Source: Microcebus murinus | Taxonomy: Eukaryota; Chordata; Mammalia; Primates; Cheirogaleidae | Assembly (NCBI RefSeq): GCF_040939455.1 | Contig: NC_134116.1 | Span: forward strand, 44,779,400-44,843,399 | Length of the DNA: 64,000 nucleotides | Direction of reading: 5' to 3' | In this document: positions 21,970-34,257 of the stretch, piece after piece | Position numbering within the stretch: the stretch's first letter is position 1 | How the letters are laid out: each line of letters begins with the position of its first letter | Notes under the pieces: model-generated | Databases searched by the model: none | Told to the model about the DNA's origin: nothing | The model's input: only the letters and a program-made list of their open reading frames with translations | Position numbers and translations under genes: made by a program

Positions 21970-24900
21970 TTCACATAAGCATGTCTCTTGCAGATTGATA
22001 AAAAGAAAATGGCAAATGTAGAGTTTTGAGATTAAAGCTTTTATAACCTTGTTATTTGCTGTCTTTATAGATAGCTGCATATATAATACTAAAAATAATA
22101 AAGAAAATTAAATCTCTATTTTAAATCTAATTTAAATTTTTAAAAATGGATTTTACACACTAAGAAGAAAGCATTGTTACAGGCTATGGTCAATCTTTCT
22201 TTTTTCTTTCTAAGCAGTTAATTTGTTCAGTAAGGGTTTGAGTTGTTTACAAAAGTGTTGATCATGCCCCCATATTTTTCTATCTCCCTCCCAAAAAAGA
22301 ATATAAACACTGAGGTTCACTTAAGATGATAATAAAAGCACATTTCTTATTTATCTGTCATCGCTAGCATTTGAAAAGCAATCAAAGCCACTCTGGAATA
22401 TTAAGCAAAGGACTAAGTGACTTATGAAAGATCTTTACCTCTTTGAAAGGGGGACAAAATGCATCTTTTCATTAAATATTGGAAAGAAAACCATTTGGTA
22501 GACATTTTTTCCTGATAGTTTCATTGAAATCAGTTTCTTCTTAAAAGTTAAAAGGAAAACATTATCATTTTGGTACCACTTAAAAAATATTAAAATAACC
22601 TCTCAAGAAAACTTTTTTTTTTTTGCTTTTGAGTTGTTTGGTACTTGATAAAATAATTCCAAAATTTGCTTTTTATTTTTCAAATTAGGACACACATTTT
22701 TGAGCCTAGTAATTACTTTTGATATTTCCAAAAGGATTCACTTCATTCACTTGCCTAGAATACCTCCAATGGATCTTGAATAGGATTTCCTGACAAATAC
22801 ACTTAAGATATGAAACATCTTGCAACATGATTGACAGATTCTCATATACACACTAGAGCTAGAGAAAGTAGATGTCATTTTCTGGGCCGCAAAAAAAGAT
22901 AAGTTTAAAATATCTAGTTCTAAATTTAACTAGTAATTTTCTTTACAGTCAGATAAAATTAATAGATTGATATATTGATTCATAAATGATCACCAACATT
23001 GTATTCTATGCAAAGAAAAAAAAAATAGCAGTAAACATTCACTATTCATTATGTTTATTTTTCTGTACCATGTCTTAGGAGTACCTGTGGCAAATTCTCA
23101 CTTTTATAAGCATCTGGATTTATTTTCAGTAATTGTGTGTGTGAAATATAAAATATATGAAAATATCAGACAAAACAAATTCTTGTTTATTTGATGTAGT
23201 TTTATGATTTATACTATCTTAAATCATAATAGTGCTTATCTCGTACACAAATGTAACAAAATGACTCATCCACCATCGCAGATATTAAACTCAGACAAGA
23301 TGCCTTTATATAAGTTTTCACACAAAGCAGGAGTCATTATTCTTTCTGTGATGAATGGATCTACAAACACAAGAACTCCCACCTCTGCCTGTACTTAAAA
23401 AATAACAAAGAAATTGCAATTTTTATCTGTCTGTATTTTCATATAGAGTAAAAAGAATGTAAAATCAATCACATCAATAAACAGAAGAAGGAAAATAAAG
23501 ACATGTATGCAAAGTATCAAGTTTCAATTTTCAGGAAAGATTTTAAGTTAGGCAGATGATGATAAAGAAGCTATCTGCCTTTTGTGCCTCCAGGCAAAAG
23601 AAAAGCTACATATAGTCAACGTGCCTTGAAAATAGTGCATTTTGATTGTGTATCTTAACTGACAGTATGGTATTTCAACATTGTTTTAAATGACATTAAC
23701 AAGTGTAAGTGATTGTGATTATAGACACATAAACATGCATGAATACTTAGGAAGACAGCACAAAAACAATACTTTTAATATTTTATTAACTGGTTTTTTA
23801 AATGTTGTGATAACTCTACTACTTCAATGAAGATGTTCATGAATATCTTTCTAAAAACAAAAAGAAATGCACTTTTACTTTATTATAAAAAAGCCGCTCA
23901 TGGATATTGTAGAGAAGGGTGATGAGACAAGTATAAAACTAAGATAGATTATATAAAAACTGAGCAATTTCCAACAATTAGCAGATCATTTTTACTTGAC
24001 AAATTGGTACTTTTTAAAAAAATCTTTTTATCTCAGAGAGAAATTCAATTAGAGGCTTGAAGTCCCCATTGCCTGAGCAACAGTCACATACACCTTGTCT
24101 CTGTCACAGTGCTTGATATTATCTATAAGTGAGTGACAGAAAAGTCCAGGACTAACAAAGGCTCACTCTGTTCCTGTCAGGAAGCTCTGGTATATCTTTC
24201 TTATTAGAAGTACCCAGGAGTTTTCTCTGCAGCAGTAGAGTCCTAGAGTATGTAATAGCTTTTTCTGGTTTTTAACCATTTGTATTCCTGAATGGAAGCA
24301 GATATCTCCTTTTATCATGGAAATGCCTGCCCCCTTTTGGCCAAAAACCAGCAATTTAATTTTCATTGAGAAAACACAAAACTGAGTTGGGGACTCTCTC
24401 CATTCCCTTCTGTCTTAAGTTTTACAGTGGTTGATGCAGAATTTCAGTTTCAAGGAGACTCCTATTTTTGATGTTATTCAAAATTTAAAAATTGGAAGGT
24501 GTATATGATTTTAGTTTTTTGGACAAAAGGGAAAAGAAGGTCTTTGTTCAAAGATTTTCAAGTTTAAATGTGCTCGTTGTCAGCCATCACAGATTTATTA
24601 CTTTGTCCTAGAATCAAATAATTATAATAATAACAATAGTAGAAGGAATCATAAGGTTAATTAAGATTACAAGTTAAATATCAACCCTAAAAATTGCACT
24701 TATTTAAAAACTAATTTTACATATTTCTTAACTTGTAACAGCATCACAAATTATTGACTCTTAAAAGAAAAATAAAAACATTCAGTTTATATCAGTTGTT
24801 AATGTATTACTTGGTTTTGATATTGTGATCAGGGAATACTGTTCAGTGGAAAATATTGTATAGAATATGAAGAATAAGAAATACCCAAAGGCAAAAATAG

Positions 24901-25470
24901 CTGATTCAATATGACTGTGAATAATCAAAAGAATGTCAAAAAAGCTGAAGTTTTGGCAGAAAAATAGAATGATTTAAAGCGAGTAGCAGGTTGGTCAAAT
25001 GCTAACTTTTGATTTTGTGAATGGGAATTTAGAATTAGGTTGCAGTTCCTGTTGCAGGGGGGAAAAGAAAACAGCCCTTCTTGGCTTTGCCCTGAAAAGG
25101 TGATTAATCAAGAATGACATTAGATTTACCTATTTTTTTCTGTGTGGTATACCAAGTGGAACACTAAGTGGCATACCAAAAAAAAAAAAAAAATGAAATT
25201 AGATGGCATATCATATCTTTTGGAGACAGACTAAAAAATAAATGGTAATTTTTTAGAAAAGATTACTAGAAAAACGTATAGCTGTTGACAAAGTCATATT
25301 ATTTTATTTAGTAATTTATTTGATCAAATCTAGTAAGCATAACGTTAGCAATATTTTCTTGGGTCTTTCTTGATGTCAGGAACTCATCATTTCAATAGGT
25401 CCTTGTTTTGTTTTTCTGGGGTTCATATGAAATTCCAATTTATATTTATTTGACAGAGTTGTATGTTATC
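21970..25470. other. Non-coding stretch, mostly unassigned
   Basis: No coding gene or confident repeat is seen. A T-run lies at 22612-22624 and an A-run near 25178-25193. Parts such as 22190-22460 look unique rather than repetitive and could be tested for cross-species conservation. Confidence 0.45.
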
Positions 25471-25476
25471 CGAAAC

Positions 25477-25479
<3 letters not shown>

Positions 25480-25529
<50 letters not shown>
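25480..25529. repeat. Pure (AC)25 microsatellite
   Basis: About 50 bases of uninterrupted AC/CA, followed by G. This length is normally polymorphic in primates. Confidence 0.97.
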
Positions 25530-25533
<4 letters not shown>

Positions 25534-25787
25534 TGTCTTTCACACAAACCTATACTCAGAAATAGTTTCCCTTATTCTATTTTAAAAGGAGCAGTTCTGA
25601 TAGGAGCTGATGAAGACAGCAATACTGGACTTAATGTTCCCTTCAGCTTGACTAAACTTGAGGTAAGCTTCTTTCTGACTCTAGGCCCTGATCTCCATTT
25701 GCTTAGGACATTTAATGACAGGATACATAGAATTGTAAAATCCTTATCTTCCCTTTTGAGATGTAAATCTTTTTTTTAAAAGGCATC

Positions 25788-26150
25788 TTACAGGTTTTAC
25801 AACCTAGGGACATCTTTGTTAAGCACCTGAGAGCCATCTTTTTGAAATCCATTCATCAAGGACAGTGCTGCCCTTATCTCCCAGTTTCTGTGGGAGGCTA
25901 GGAGCCTAACTTTAGTGAATGGCCTTGCTTCAAGTTGCAAAACTTCCTCTTCTCATGAAGATAAGAGAAAGTTTGTTTTTGCCTGAGGGAAGGCCAATTA
26001 TCAAAAATGAGTGTCTTCAGATTCCTTCACTCCACCTCTTAAAAACTTTCCCAACTTTTGTTTCAGTGGGGCGTTCTCTCTCCTCTACTGCAATGGCCTG
26101 AATAAAGCTTTCTTTTCCTATTTAATTTTGGCTGCCAAAATGTTTGCTTT
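25788..26150 (+). mobile_element. Solo LTR (ERV type) with polyadenylation signal
   Basis: The block has the composition and layout of an LTR: 'atctcccagtttctgtgggag', 'caagttgcaaaacttcctct', 'cacctcttaaaaactttccc', then 'tctctactgcaatggcctg' and AATAAA at 26101-26106 before 'gctttcttttcc'. I recall similar wording from mammalian ERV LTRs but cannot fix the subfamily. No internal viral genes are seen. Confidence 0.6.
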
Positions 26151-26334
26151 GACAGAGCCAAATTTATGACATTATGAACTTTTCTCGTCCTGCCAAACGG
26201 TATTGCAACTTTTTGTTCAAATTTTCTGTCTTTAACCTCTTTCTGAAACTCTCTTTCAATCATACCTAGGAATTTTTCTCCCACTGTCCCTTTTTGTTTT
26301 TATACTCCCATGTGGACCAAGAGTAGGATGTAGG

Positions 26335-26770
26335 CATAAAACTAGAGTTTTTAAACTTTATTGTGCCATACATCCCTTTAACACTCTGGTGAAGCCTACA
26401 AATCTCTTCTTAGAATATTCCATTTATATCCATAATATAAATACATAGGATTTTAAAAAAGCCAATTATATCAAACTACAATTATCAAAATATTTTAAAA
26501 ATTATATTTATTTTTTAACACATTAAATAAGATATAGTCACTTGTTAATTATCAACCATAGCATCAAAGTAGTGATAAATGATATTTTGGGATATCTATA
26601 ACAACTAGAAAAGAAACATGTAATCTCTGTTGGTAAATATCAACAGATTTGCTGATACAGCTGTGGAGTTTTTGTGTATTGTCATAATTAAGGAAAATGT
26701 TTAATTTCAGTTAAATTTCAGTTATGAGTAATTTTTTTTTTTTTTTGCTATTCAAATATATGAATAGCTT
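26335..26770 (+). mobile_element. Old DNA transposon remnant (hAT type)
   Basis: Ordered phrases match a common mammalian DNA element: 'aacactctggtgaagcctac', 'aaatacataggatt', 'aattatatcaaactacaatt', 'atgatattttgggatatct' and 'tttaatttcagttaaatttc'. The exact family name is uncertain. Confidence 0.5.
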
Positions 26771-26774
26771 GGCC

Positions 26775-28275
26775 TAGAATAAAAACACCAGAAGAGTGTT
26801 CTGATCCTAAACTAGAACTACAAATGAAAACTTAAGGCCATAATGGTCCATTCTAGCTTTTCATCATTAATGAATTTATATAGGAGATTATAGCTGAATC
26901 CCTTTAGAAATAAACTGTAAATTCCTTTCATATATTTTTCTTATAAAACAGAAGGAGTGCTAGGATGGAAATTCAAGAGGTTGGAATTCCAAATGATTTC
27001 ATCACATTTTTATTTTTACTAACCCTCTAACTACATAAGTATAATATAAAATGCACTTACTCATCTGACTATGCTAAGTTCAGACGCCTTAGGGACAAGC
27101 TGTTCACTTTCAGTAGTATTTTTGTAGTGTGAGATAGGAGAGGGCCCCAAAAGAAAAAATGTTTTAGTAATGAAAGAGATGCTATAGGGATCATTCACTT
27201 ACAAAGTGTTCTATAACCCCTTGAATATATGAACTTATACAAAAGTGCATCTCATTACAGCTATAGAAAGCCAACTTTGTTTACATATTGAAATGAAGTT
27301 ACACATTTCTCTTCAATGCTAGTTGCTTTGCAGTTCCCCTGTTGTTTAGATTTTTGCAATCTTAATTTTGAATAGACTTTGAAATAAAAAAATAAGCAGA
27401 AATACAGTTAATAAACTTTGTAGTTAGGAAAGAAGTATTACAATTTACAACCATTTCTAACTGATTACATTCCTCAATTTATTTTTCAACCTGATATCAG
27501 ACCCTGTCAACCTTATTGAAAGCAAGATAATAAGGAATTTAAAACAAAAAAACAACAAATGATTCTAGAATATAAAACAAAATCAGGGTGGAAAGATTAA
27601 TTTTTAAATAGAGATTTAATTAATAATGCAGTTGGAGGGAGTGATAGTTAATGATAAAATAAATAAATTTAAATTCTATATAAGGTATAAATTCCACCAA
27701 AATTTGTTATTATTTTTTCTTTACAGTAATTATTCAGTGCTTCCCAGCTAATTCTTTTATGTTTTATAATCATATCTAAATTTTTGAAAACATTTTTCTT
27801 TGAAAATTAGTAAAGGGATGTAATATAAATGTAATAATTTGTAGAAGACAATTGTCTTTCTAGGTATCAAGCTCTCTAGCACAGTGCCTGGAATACAGCA
27901 GGAGATCATTAATGCAATAAAAAATGAGCAAGATCAGTTCCTAACAGATTATTCTTATCAGAGCTGCAAAAAGAAAACTGCAACAGACATATATTGGATA
28001 TTTAAATATCACCAAGGAAATTAACCGCACATCCTAACTGTCCTCAATCTAAGATAACAATTTCTATAAATGTTTATTTTAAAATTTTGCATCAGACAGT
28101 GTGATATAATCTTTCACTCAGAGAAGGAGCCTACTTCTGACACTTGGCCTGTTTTTGTGTTAATGACATTAGTTCAATTCATTGAAATTCAACTTTCTTT
28201 AGAAGTGTACTCTAAAACAAAATAAGTAGAACTTTTACATATTAAGAAACACAGCAAATGCAATTGACATTACAA
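26775..28275. other. AT-rich non-coding stretch
   Basis: Only a short MIR-like end at 27865-27915 ('tagcacagtgcctggaatac') is recognisable. No gene is seen. Confidence 0.45.
27865..27915 (+). mobile_element. MIR 3' end scrap, sense
   Basis: 'tctagcacagtgcctggaat' followed by 'cagcaggagatcattaatg' matches the MIR 3' end. Confidence 0.5.
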
Positions 28276-28278
28276 TAA

Positions 28279-28368
28279 GTACTCTAGGTCCATGGGTTCA
28301 GCTTCTGCAGATTCAACCAAATGCAGAGCTAACTCTGTGGATCCAGTGGGTATGGAGGGCTGACTGTA
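28279..28368. mobile_element. Short Tigger-type MITE
   Basis: Both ends carry the wording of the Tigger-like inverted repeats: 'ggtccatgggttcagcttct' and 'gcagattcaacc' on the left, 'tggatccagtgggtatgg' and 'agggctgactgta' on the right. Almost no interior is left. It relates to the element at 31055-31395. Confidence 0.6.
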
Positions 28369-28689
28369 TTTGCTGTCAAAGACACATAAAAAAATGTAAA
28401 AAAGGGAAAAAAGGAAAAAAAACATAACTGGCAAAAACTTTTCCATTATATAAATTTGTTTAGTTCAATGAGATCATCAAAATGACAAAATTCCTTAATA
28501 TCATTTTTCAGTTATTGTCTATACCATTTGTTTGCACTCATATACAACATAATATTGTAGATTACCTTTTCAGGTTTATGTTTCTTTCTTCCAATTAAAT
28601 AGATCATCCGAAAAGGCAAATATAGCTCATATTTTATTTTAAATACAGTATCTTCTTTCCATAGTGTCTGGTTAATTATCAGCTTAAAT

Positions 28690-28830
28690 ATATGCCAACT
28701 CTTTTATGCCATCGCCTGAAATATTTGTCTCCCTCAATCCCAACACAACTAGAATCCCACCTGGCTAAACTTTTCTTAAGTTTCAGTGTTACATTTGGAT
28801 AAAATAATGCCATAAATATACCTTTTAACC
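28690..28830 (+). mobile_element. L2 LINE fragment, sense
   Basis: 'atgccatcgcctgaaatatt' and 'cccacctggctaaacttttc' correspond to the L2 3' region (gcctggaatgctc ... acctggctaactcc). Diverged. Confidence 0.45.
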
Positions 28831-28839
28831 ATGATCCAA

Positions 28840-29595
28840 TGTGCTCTTCTTTTCTTGAATTTTTTAAGATCTACCTTTGAACCTGGTGAGAGTTGAGACT
28901 TTCTAGAATCTAAAGCTCCCCCCACCTGTCACCAGAAGTGGGGCTGTTTCTAATAGATGCTGAAAGTCCAGGGAACTAACTAATCCCTTGTTTGGTGTGT
29001 TCCTTTGGACGATGATCCCATCGAATAATAGTTTATGTTGTCTGGCAAATCCTCCGGTTCTCTAGTCAAGATTCTGTTCCATTATCTATTGCTGCTTTTC
29101 TAAACATAGTCTAATTTCTTGACAATATCTACAGCTTTCAACTTAGACAAAATAAAAAGGAAGTTTCAAAGAGAAATATTATCAACTTTTAGTTTTTCTC
29201 CTAATCGTCAAATAGATCAGATAGGTCATGTTGGTCAGAGACCTTTCCCAATATATCTTCAACTTCTCCCCACCTCCCCACCAATCCACTGAAGATCTTT
29301 TACTACACAGTTGATTACTTAAGTCATAAAATGTCCTTCAACATCTACCTGCCCAGAACCTTCAACAATGGATCTGTGTTTAATATTCTCTTTGTTTTGC
29401 TTTTGTGACAATTCCTTCCACTTCTTTCTTTCCCCCATCTCTAAGATTGTTCCTTTTCTATTTCCTGTCTACTTCATAAACACTGGTTTTCCTAAATCAA
29501 AAAAATTGGGAAACTCAAAAAACATTTGCAATTTTTTTCCACCTAAGTAATAATAATGTTCATAAGCAATGAGAAGCTCCCACAAATATTAAATT
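28840..29595. other. Non-coding stretch, no gene seen
   Basis: Pyrimidine-rich patches may be further decayed L2, but I cannot show it. Confidence 0.4.
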
Positions 29596-29599
29596 CTGA

Positions 29600-30250
29600 A
29601 ATTCTATAACTTATTTCACCTAATACTCTCAGACTTCTTCATTGCCAGCATTATTAGCTCAAACCCTTATCTATCTTACACCTGGAATACCAAGAACTTC
29701 TTTCTGAACCATTTTCCCTATATTCTCTGTGTCTTTCTCTAATCCATTTTACGCGCAGAAGCCAGAGTGATATTTTTAAAAATGGAATCTTAGCATCCTG
29801 TATACATATACATGCTACACACACACACACACACACATCACTTCAAATTTTATTTTATAAAGATAAAGCCTAATATTTGTAACATGGCCTGCAAAGTGCT
29901 GTATGGTTTTGTTTTGCTTCCTGCCACTGCCTCACTTGACACAATTTCCCTGGCTGCTTCCCGGACTCCAGTTGTCACTGGACTACTTTCAGTTCCTTTA
30001 AAGTGTCCTACTTTGTTCCCGTCACCACAAAGTTTGGCAATTAGTCTTCCTCTTCTAGCCATGTTTTCTCCTCCCCTTTGGCCTACTTAATTCTATTTTT
30101 TATTCAAATTTTAGCTCACTCCATCACTGTTTTAAAGCATCTCCCCTCCCCTGACTTCTGATTAAATTAGATTCCTTTACTGTATGTTTTGTTACCACTG
30201 CCTGTCTTTCCATCATTGTATTATTGTAGTTTATAACCATGCATTTCATT
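29600..30250 (+). mobile_element. L2 LINE 3' region, sense
   Basis: The L2 order is readable: 'aatccattttacgcgcagaa', 'gccagagtgatatttttaaa', 'catggcctgcaaagtgctgt', 'ttcctgccactgcctcactt' and 'cattgtattattgtagttt'. A pure AC repeat interrupts it. The 92-codon frame at 29812-30090 is a remnant reading of this region, not a host gene. Confidence 0.7.
29817..29837. repeat. (AC)n microsatellite
   Basis: About ten AC units inside the L2 fragment. Confidence 0.9.
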
Positions 30251-30464
30251 TTCTGACAAAATTTGTTTAGTTGATCAAGCTAGAAATTGCATATCCAACA
30301 AAATATCTTCTACTCCCTTAATTTCTCTCAAATAGTAGCAATTGTTTCTGTGCCTACAGTGAAATTTCACTTAGATTACCTCTACAGATTAGCTCATATT
30401 TACCCTTTCTTTAGTAATGGACATTTCAATCTAATTTCTACTCCCAAATAAAAAATAATATTTC

Positions 30465-30660
30465 TAAGATATAAACCTGAACTCATGTTCATTCCCTGCT
30501 TAAATCAGTTCAAAGGTTCCTCATGGCCCTCAGAATACAGTTCAAATTGCTTAATTATATGTAGAAAAAATTTCATTAGGTAAGCCTTTGTCCTATCACT
30601 TTATGACAAATGTGTGAAGGGGCTCCCAGGTCCCTGCTTCAGAGTCTATTCATTCTGTTT
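30465..30660 (+). mobile_element. L2 LINE fragment, sense
   Basis: 'cattccctgcttaaatcagt', 'ggttcctcatggccctcaga' and 'atacagttcaaattgcttaa' match the L2 3' region. In L2 this block lies just upstream of the block at about 29880, so it is a separate copy or a rearranged piece. Confidence 0.6.
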
Positions 30661-31054
30661 CCTTAGCTAGCTAGCTTTCGGGCATCGCCTCCTTGATCAC
30701 ATATAACTGGTTTAGTTGCTTTTAGTCTGATTTCCCATAGTAGCTGGGCTTTGTTGTTTTTAGTCTGATTCTCCACATTACTTAGATCTTTCATATCTAC
30801 ATATTTATGTGTGTATCTCTCTCTCTCTAGTCACACACGTATAGATACATATATGTCTAGATGTGTATGCATATATGTATTAGTATATACATTTATTTCT
30901 GTTATTTTTCTTGCTTCCCTACTGAGCACAACCATAAATGATTAGATAACTGAGTATATTATATTCACTTGTTTCCCTATGGCCTACTGTCCAGTTATGC
31001 ATTTCTTAGATATTTATTAAAATAATAAAGCAATGCCATATCAATTATATTTTA

Positions 31055-31395
31055 TTGTGCTAATGTATCTATGGGGGTTTGGTTCCAGGATCTCCCACAG
31101 ATAATAAAATTTGTGGATGCTCAAGTTTCTTATATTAAATAGTGTAATTGGATATAACCTATGCACATCATCCTGCATATTTTAACTTATCTCTAGATTT
31201 CTAATAATACCTAATACAATGCATACATACTACTTCATTCACATGGATTTAGCATAGTATACTATGCTAAATACACTAGAAAATTCAAGTTTTATTTTTT
31301 GGAAATTTTTGAATTTTTTCCCCAAATATTTTTTGATCTGGGGTTGGTTGTATCCACAGATGTAGAGCCCACAGATACAGAGGGTTGGCTGTATC
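31055..31395 (+). mobile_element. Tigger-type non-autonomous DNA transposon
   Basis: Left-end wording ('tatgggggtttggttccagg', 'aaatttgtggatgctcaag'), interior ('aataatacctaatacaatgc') and right end ('ttgatctggggttggttgta', 'acagagggttggctgta') agree with a mammalian Tigger-type element. The subfamily is not certain. It contains a perfect 26-bp palindrome. Confidence 0.7.
31247..31272. repeat. Perfect 26-bp palindrome
   Basis: The half ATTTAGCATAGTA (31247-31259) is followed directly by its exact reverse complement TACTATGCTAAAT, with no loop. Confidence 0.95.
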
Positions 31396-31479
31396 TACTT
31401 ATCTAACCTTCCATAATATATTATGAACTTCTTCAAAGTTAAAATATTATATTGATATTTATAAAATTTTGTCAAATGA

Positions 31480-31640
31480 AAAATAATTTCACTTGCATTA
31501 TCTCATGTAACTTATAGAAAAAAATTGATGAAGCAGATGTTATTAGTAGTCCTATGTTTATGATGAAGAATTGAGACTCAAAGTGATAAACAGTCTTGTT
31601 CAAATACACATATTATTAAATATTACAGAAGGAAAACACC
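31480..31640 (-). mobile_element. MIR fragment, antisense
   Basis: 'ttgcattatctcatgtaact', 'gttattagtagtcctatgtt' and 'gatgaagaattgagactcaa' follow the reversed MIR order. Confidence 0.6.
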
Positions 31641-31644
31641 ATTT

Positions 31645-34090
31645 TAAACTTTAAATCATAAACTTGTTACACTATTTGCTTCATGTGTCCTTTTTTGTAA
31701 ATTCAAAAGTACATAGCTTTGTGGTATGTGTACAATTTTTGGAGCGATTGAATAAAAGAATGAATTAGTACTCTAAATGGGGATTTTACATTTTTGTTAA
31801 AAGGTTAATAATTGTTGGAAGAATGCAAAACAAAGTATGGTAGATTCATAATTTTATGGTAGCTATCACTGTACCAGAGAAAGTTTACAGTATTATGGAT
31901 TGAATTCCATATAAAATGGCATTTAATTATTTTATCTTCTCTGAAAGGATCAATTATATGAAGAAAATATAAAGTGTAATGTAGGATGTAGACCTTTGTT
32001 TAATGTTAGAAGGTTTAGAGTTGGTTTAAAAAGTTATGGATCAGATTCAACTTTCCTTAATGCACAGAAATATTCTAAAATAACTTGCAATTACATTTTA
32101 GAGAGTTTCTTTCCATTTTTAATTGATTTTGCTTTAAAAATCATAGGGATTTAAGGCTTAACATCTTTGTAAAGTGCTATGAATCACACCTGCCTTTATA
32201 CTTCTCTGTTCATGTAAGTGTGAATGCAAATTATGAGAATGAGAAAATTATAGGCAATTTACATTTGTTGTAGCCTTGTTTCTATGGCAGTGGGAGAAGA
32301 TGACCATAATCTGTTGCCCTGGTAACCAGAAATGCAGATAGCATCAGAAGGGGCTGCCCCCACAAAGTACTTCTCTTAAAGTATTAGTGAGAGAATAAGA
32401 AGGATGATACACTCAACTTTAAAATATCTTCAATAGCATGGCAAGATTTGGTCACTTTAAAAAAAAAATCATAGTCCTTAGTACATCTCCTAAGTGTCTG
32501 TATGACACTCACTGTTTCTTAAATTAAAAAAGGGGGAAAAAAAAGAAAAATGGAAAAATCAAAGCCTTTCTCATTCTTAAATTATGCCTTGACACAGATC
32601 CAGTTCATCGCATTTATAAAAGTAAATGTTCTTGATTCAAAAGAAAGAAAGGAAAGAAGAACAAAAGAAAAAGATCAAGAATTGCCACACATCATTGGCT
32701 TACAAAGAAATCTTAGTTTTTAAATTTAAAATTATTTTATTTCATGTGAAGGGACAGTATTATTTTAAATATTTTTCTACAGATTACACATTCTTTAAAA
32801 CAATACTTCTGATTTCTGTGCCCAAAGTTCTGTTGTATGCTATATTATACAAACCTCTTATAGGATTTGTAATAATTAGTTAATGTATTGTAAATTTATT
32901 CTCCAAGAGAAAAATGTCCACTCTATGAAGCTGTATACAAGTGTATACACACAAGCAATTTGAAGAGATATATATAGGATTAAATGGTGTATATATAAGC
33001 ATTTCAGAAAATAGTAACTCTAAAAATGCAGTTAACAATAGTTCCTAAAATACATGGTGAAAATGTGCATTCACATATCATAGGCTATAAATGAAAAGCT
33101 TTTAATTATACACCTTAAAGTCCACATGGTGCAGAAAGGTTGTAAATTAAATACACAGTTGGAATGTGGCCAAATATACATACAATTACTGAGTTTATGA
33201 ACAGAGGGATCTGAAAACATGCACACAGTCTGCTGCTTAAAGAATAATTCCTATTTCTTGCTTGGAACACACAAGAGATCACTGAATACAATTTTCCTTT
33301 GTTGTCTATTTTATGTGGGAAATAAGACTGCACTGGGGAAGTGTGTAGCCATTCCCAAGGATATCATCAGTCAGTATGTACAGCATATTATTCCATTCTT
33401 CCATGTTAATAATGGATAACATCATGTATTGTTCTAATTAATTCCTATGGGAAATTTACTTCTCCAACAGGTCTAACTTAGAGAGATCCACACATCTTGG
33501 CCCATAACCACCAGACTGGATCAATTTTATTTAGAGTTAGCTTCTTTATATTGACTCTAGTGTCATTATGCAATGACTTTTATGCTTATGATTCTTTCTT
33601 TTAGCACCAAGCATGACTTAAAAAATCAAGAATCCCAATTTTTGCTATCTATAGGCTCCATTTTTAATTCACTGCATGGAACTCAGGGCACACTGGAACT
33701 GAGGCACCCTGTACACTCACCCATAAGATTCTGTGTATCACTTCTGTCCTGATTCTAATCATCTCCTACCATGACTCTGATTTCACCTTTCCTACTTGTA
33801 GTCACTTAAAATCTATGTAGGAATCCAATTCATAACATTTACTCATAAAATATTTTTCCTACTGGAATATCTAAATTTTTTGGATAAGAATTACCATTAA
33901 GAGTTGCAGTTGAATATCTGAAAATCTAAGAAACAGTACACATTCTACTTTACATGTACTGCCACTGGACTAAATCCTAATGGAAAAAAAAAATCTCTAC
34001 AATTGGGCTATAGTAATCCATGAACAACACTTTGCATCTTAGATATGTAGTTATTCTCAAGTTTTTTTTTCATTATTATCCTTCACATCC
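31645..34090. other. Non-coding stretch, mostly unassigned
   Basis: No gene or confident repeat is recognised apart from the X-box noted separately. Frames such as 32626-32883 and 33115-33333 have no recognisable domain. Confidence 0.45.
32313..32326 (+). promoter_or_regulatory. Perfect X-box (RFX-type) motif
   Basis: GTTGCC-CT-GGTAAC fits the RFX X-box consensus GTNRCC-N2-RGYAAC in both half-sites. It lies in a comparatively GC-rich patch (32280-32370) that I cannot assign to a repeat. RFX factors bind such sites in ciliary and immune gene enhancers. Binding here is an inference. Confidence 0.45.
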
Positions 34091-34257
34091 TGTGACCTCT
34101 TTCCTGACTTTCCTCACTACTTACCCTACCATTTGCAGTCCTTGGTCCATATTTTAATCTCATTCTCCCATTTTGTTTCTGGGTTCTAAAGCACTGTTGG
34201 ACAAAATCATAAGACTCTACTAAATGGGTCTCTATAATCTTTGCTATCAAACCTTAA

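Noticed and set aside
25408..25779. 123-codon frame across the AC repeat
   Set aside because: It is open mainly because the microsatellite reads as TH repeats.
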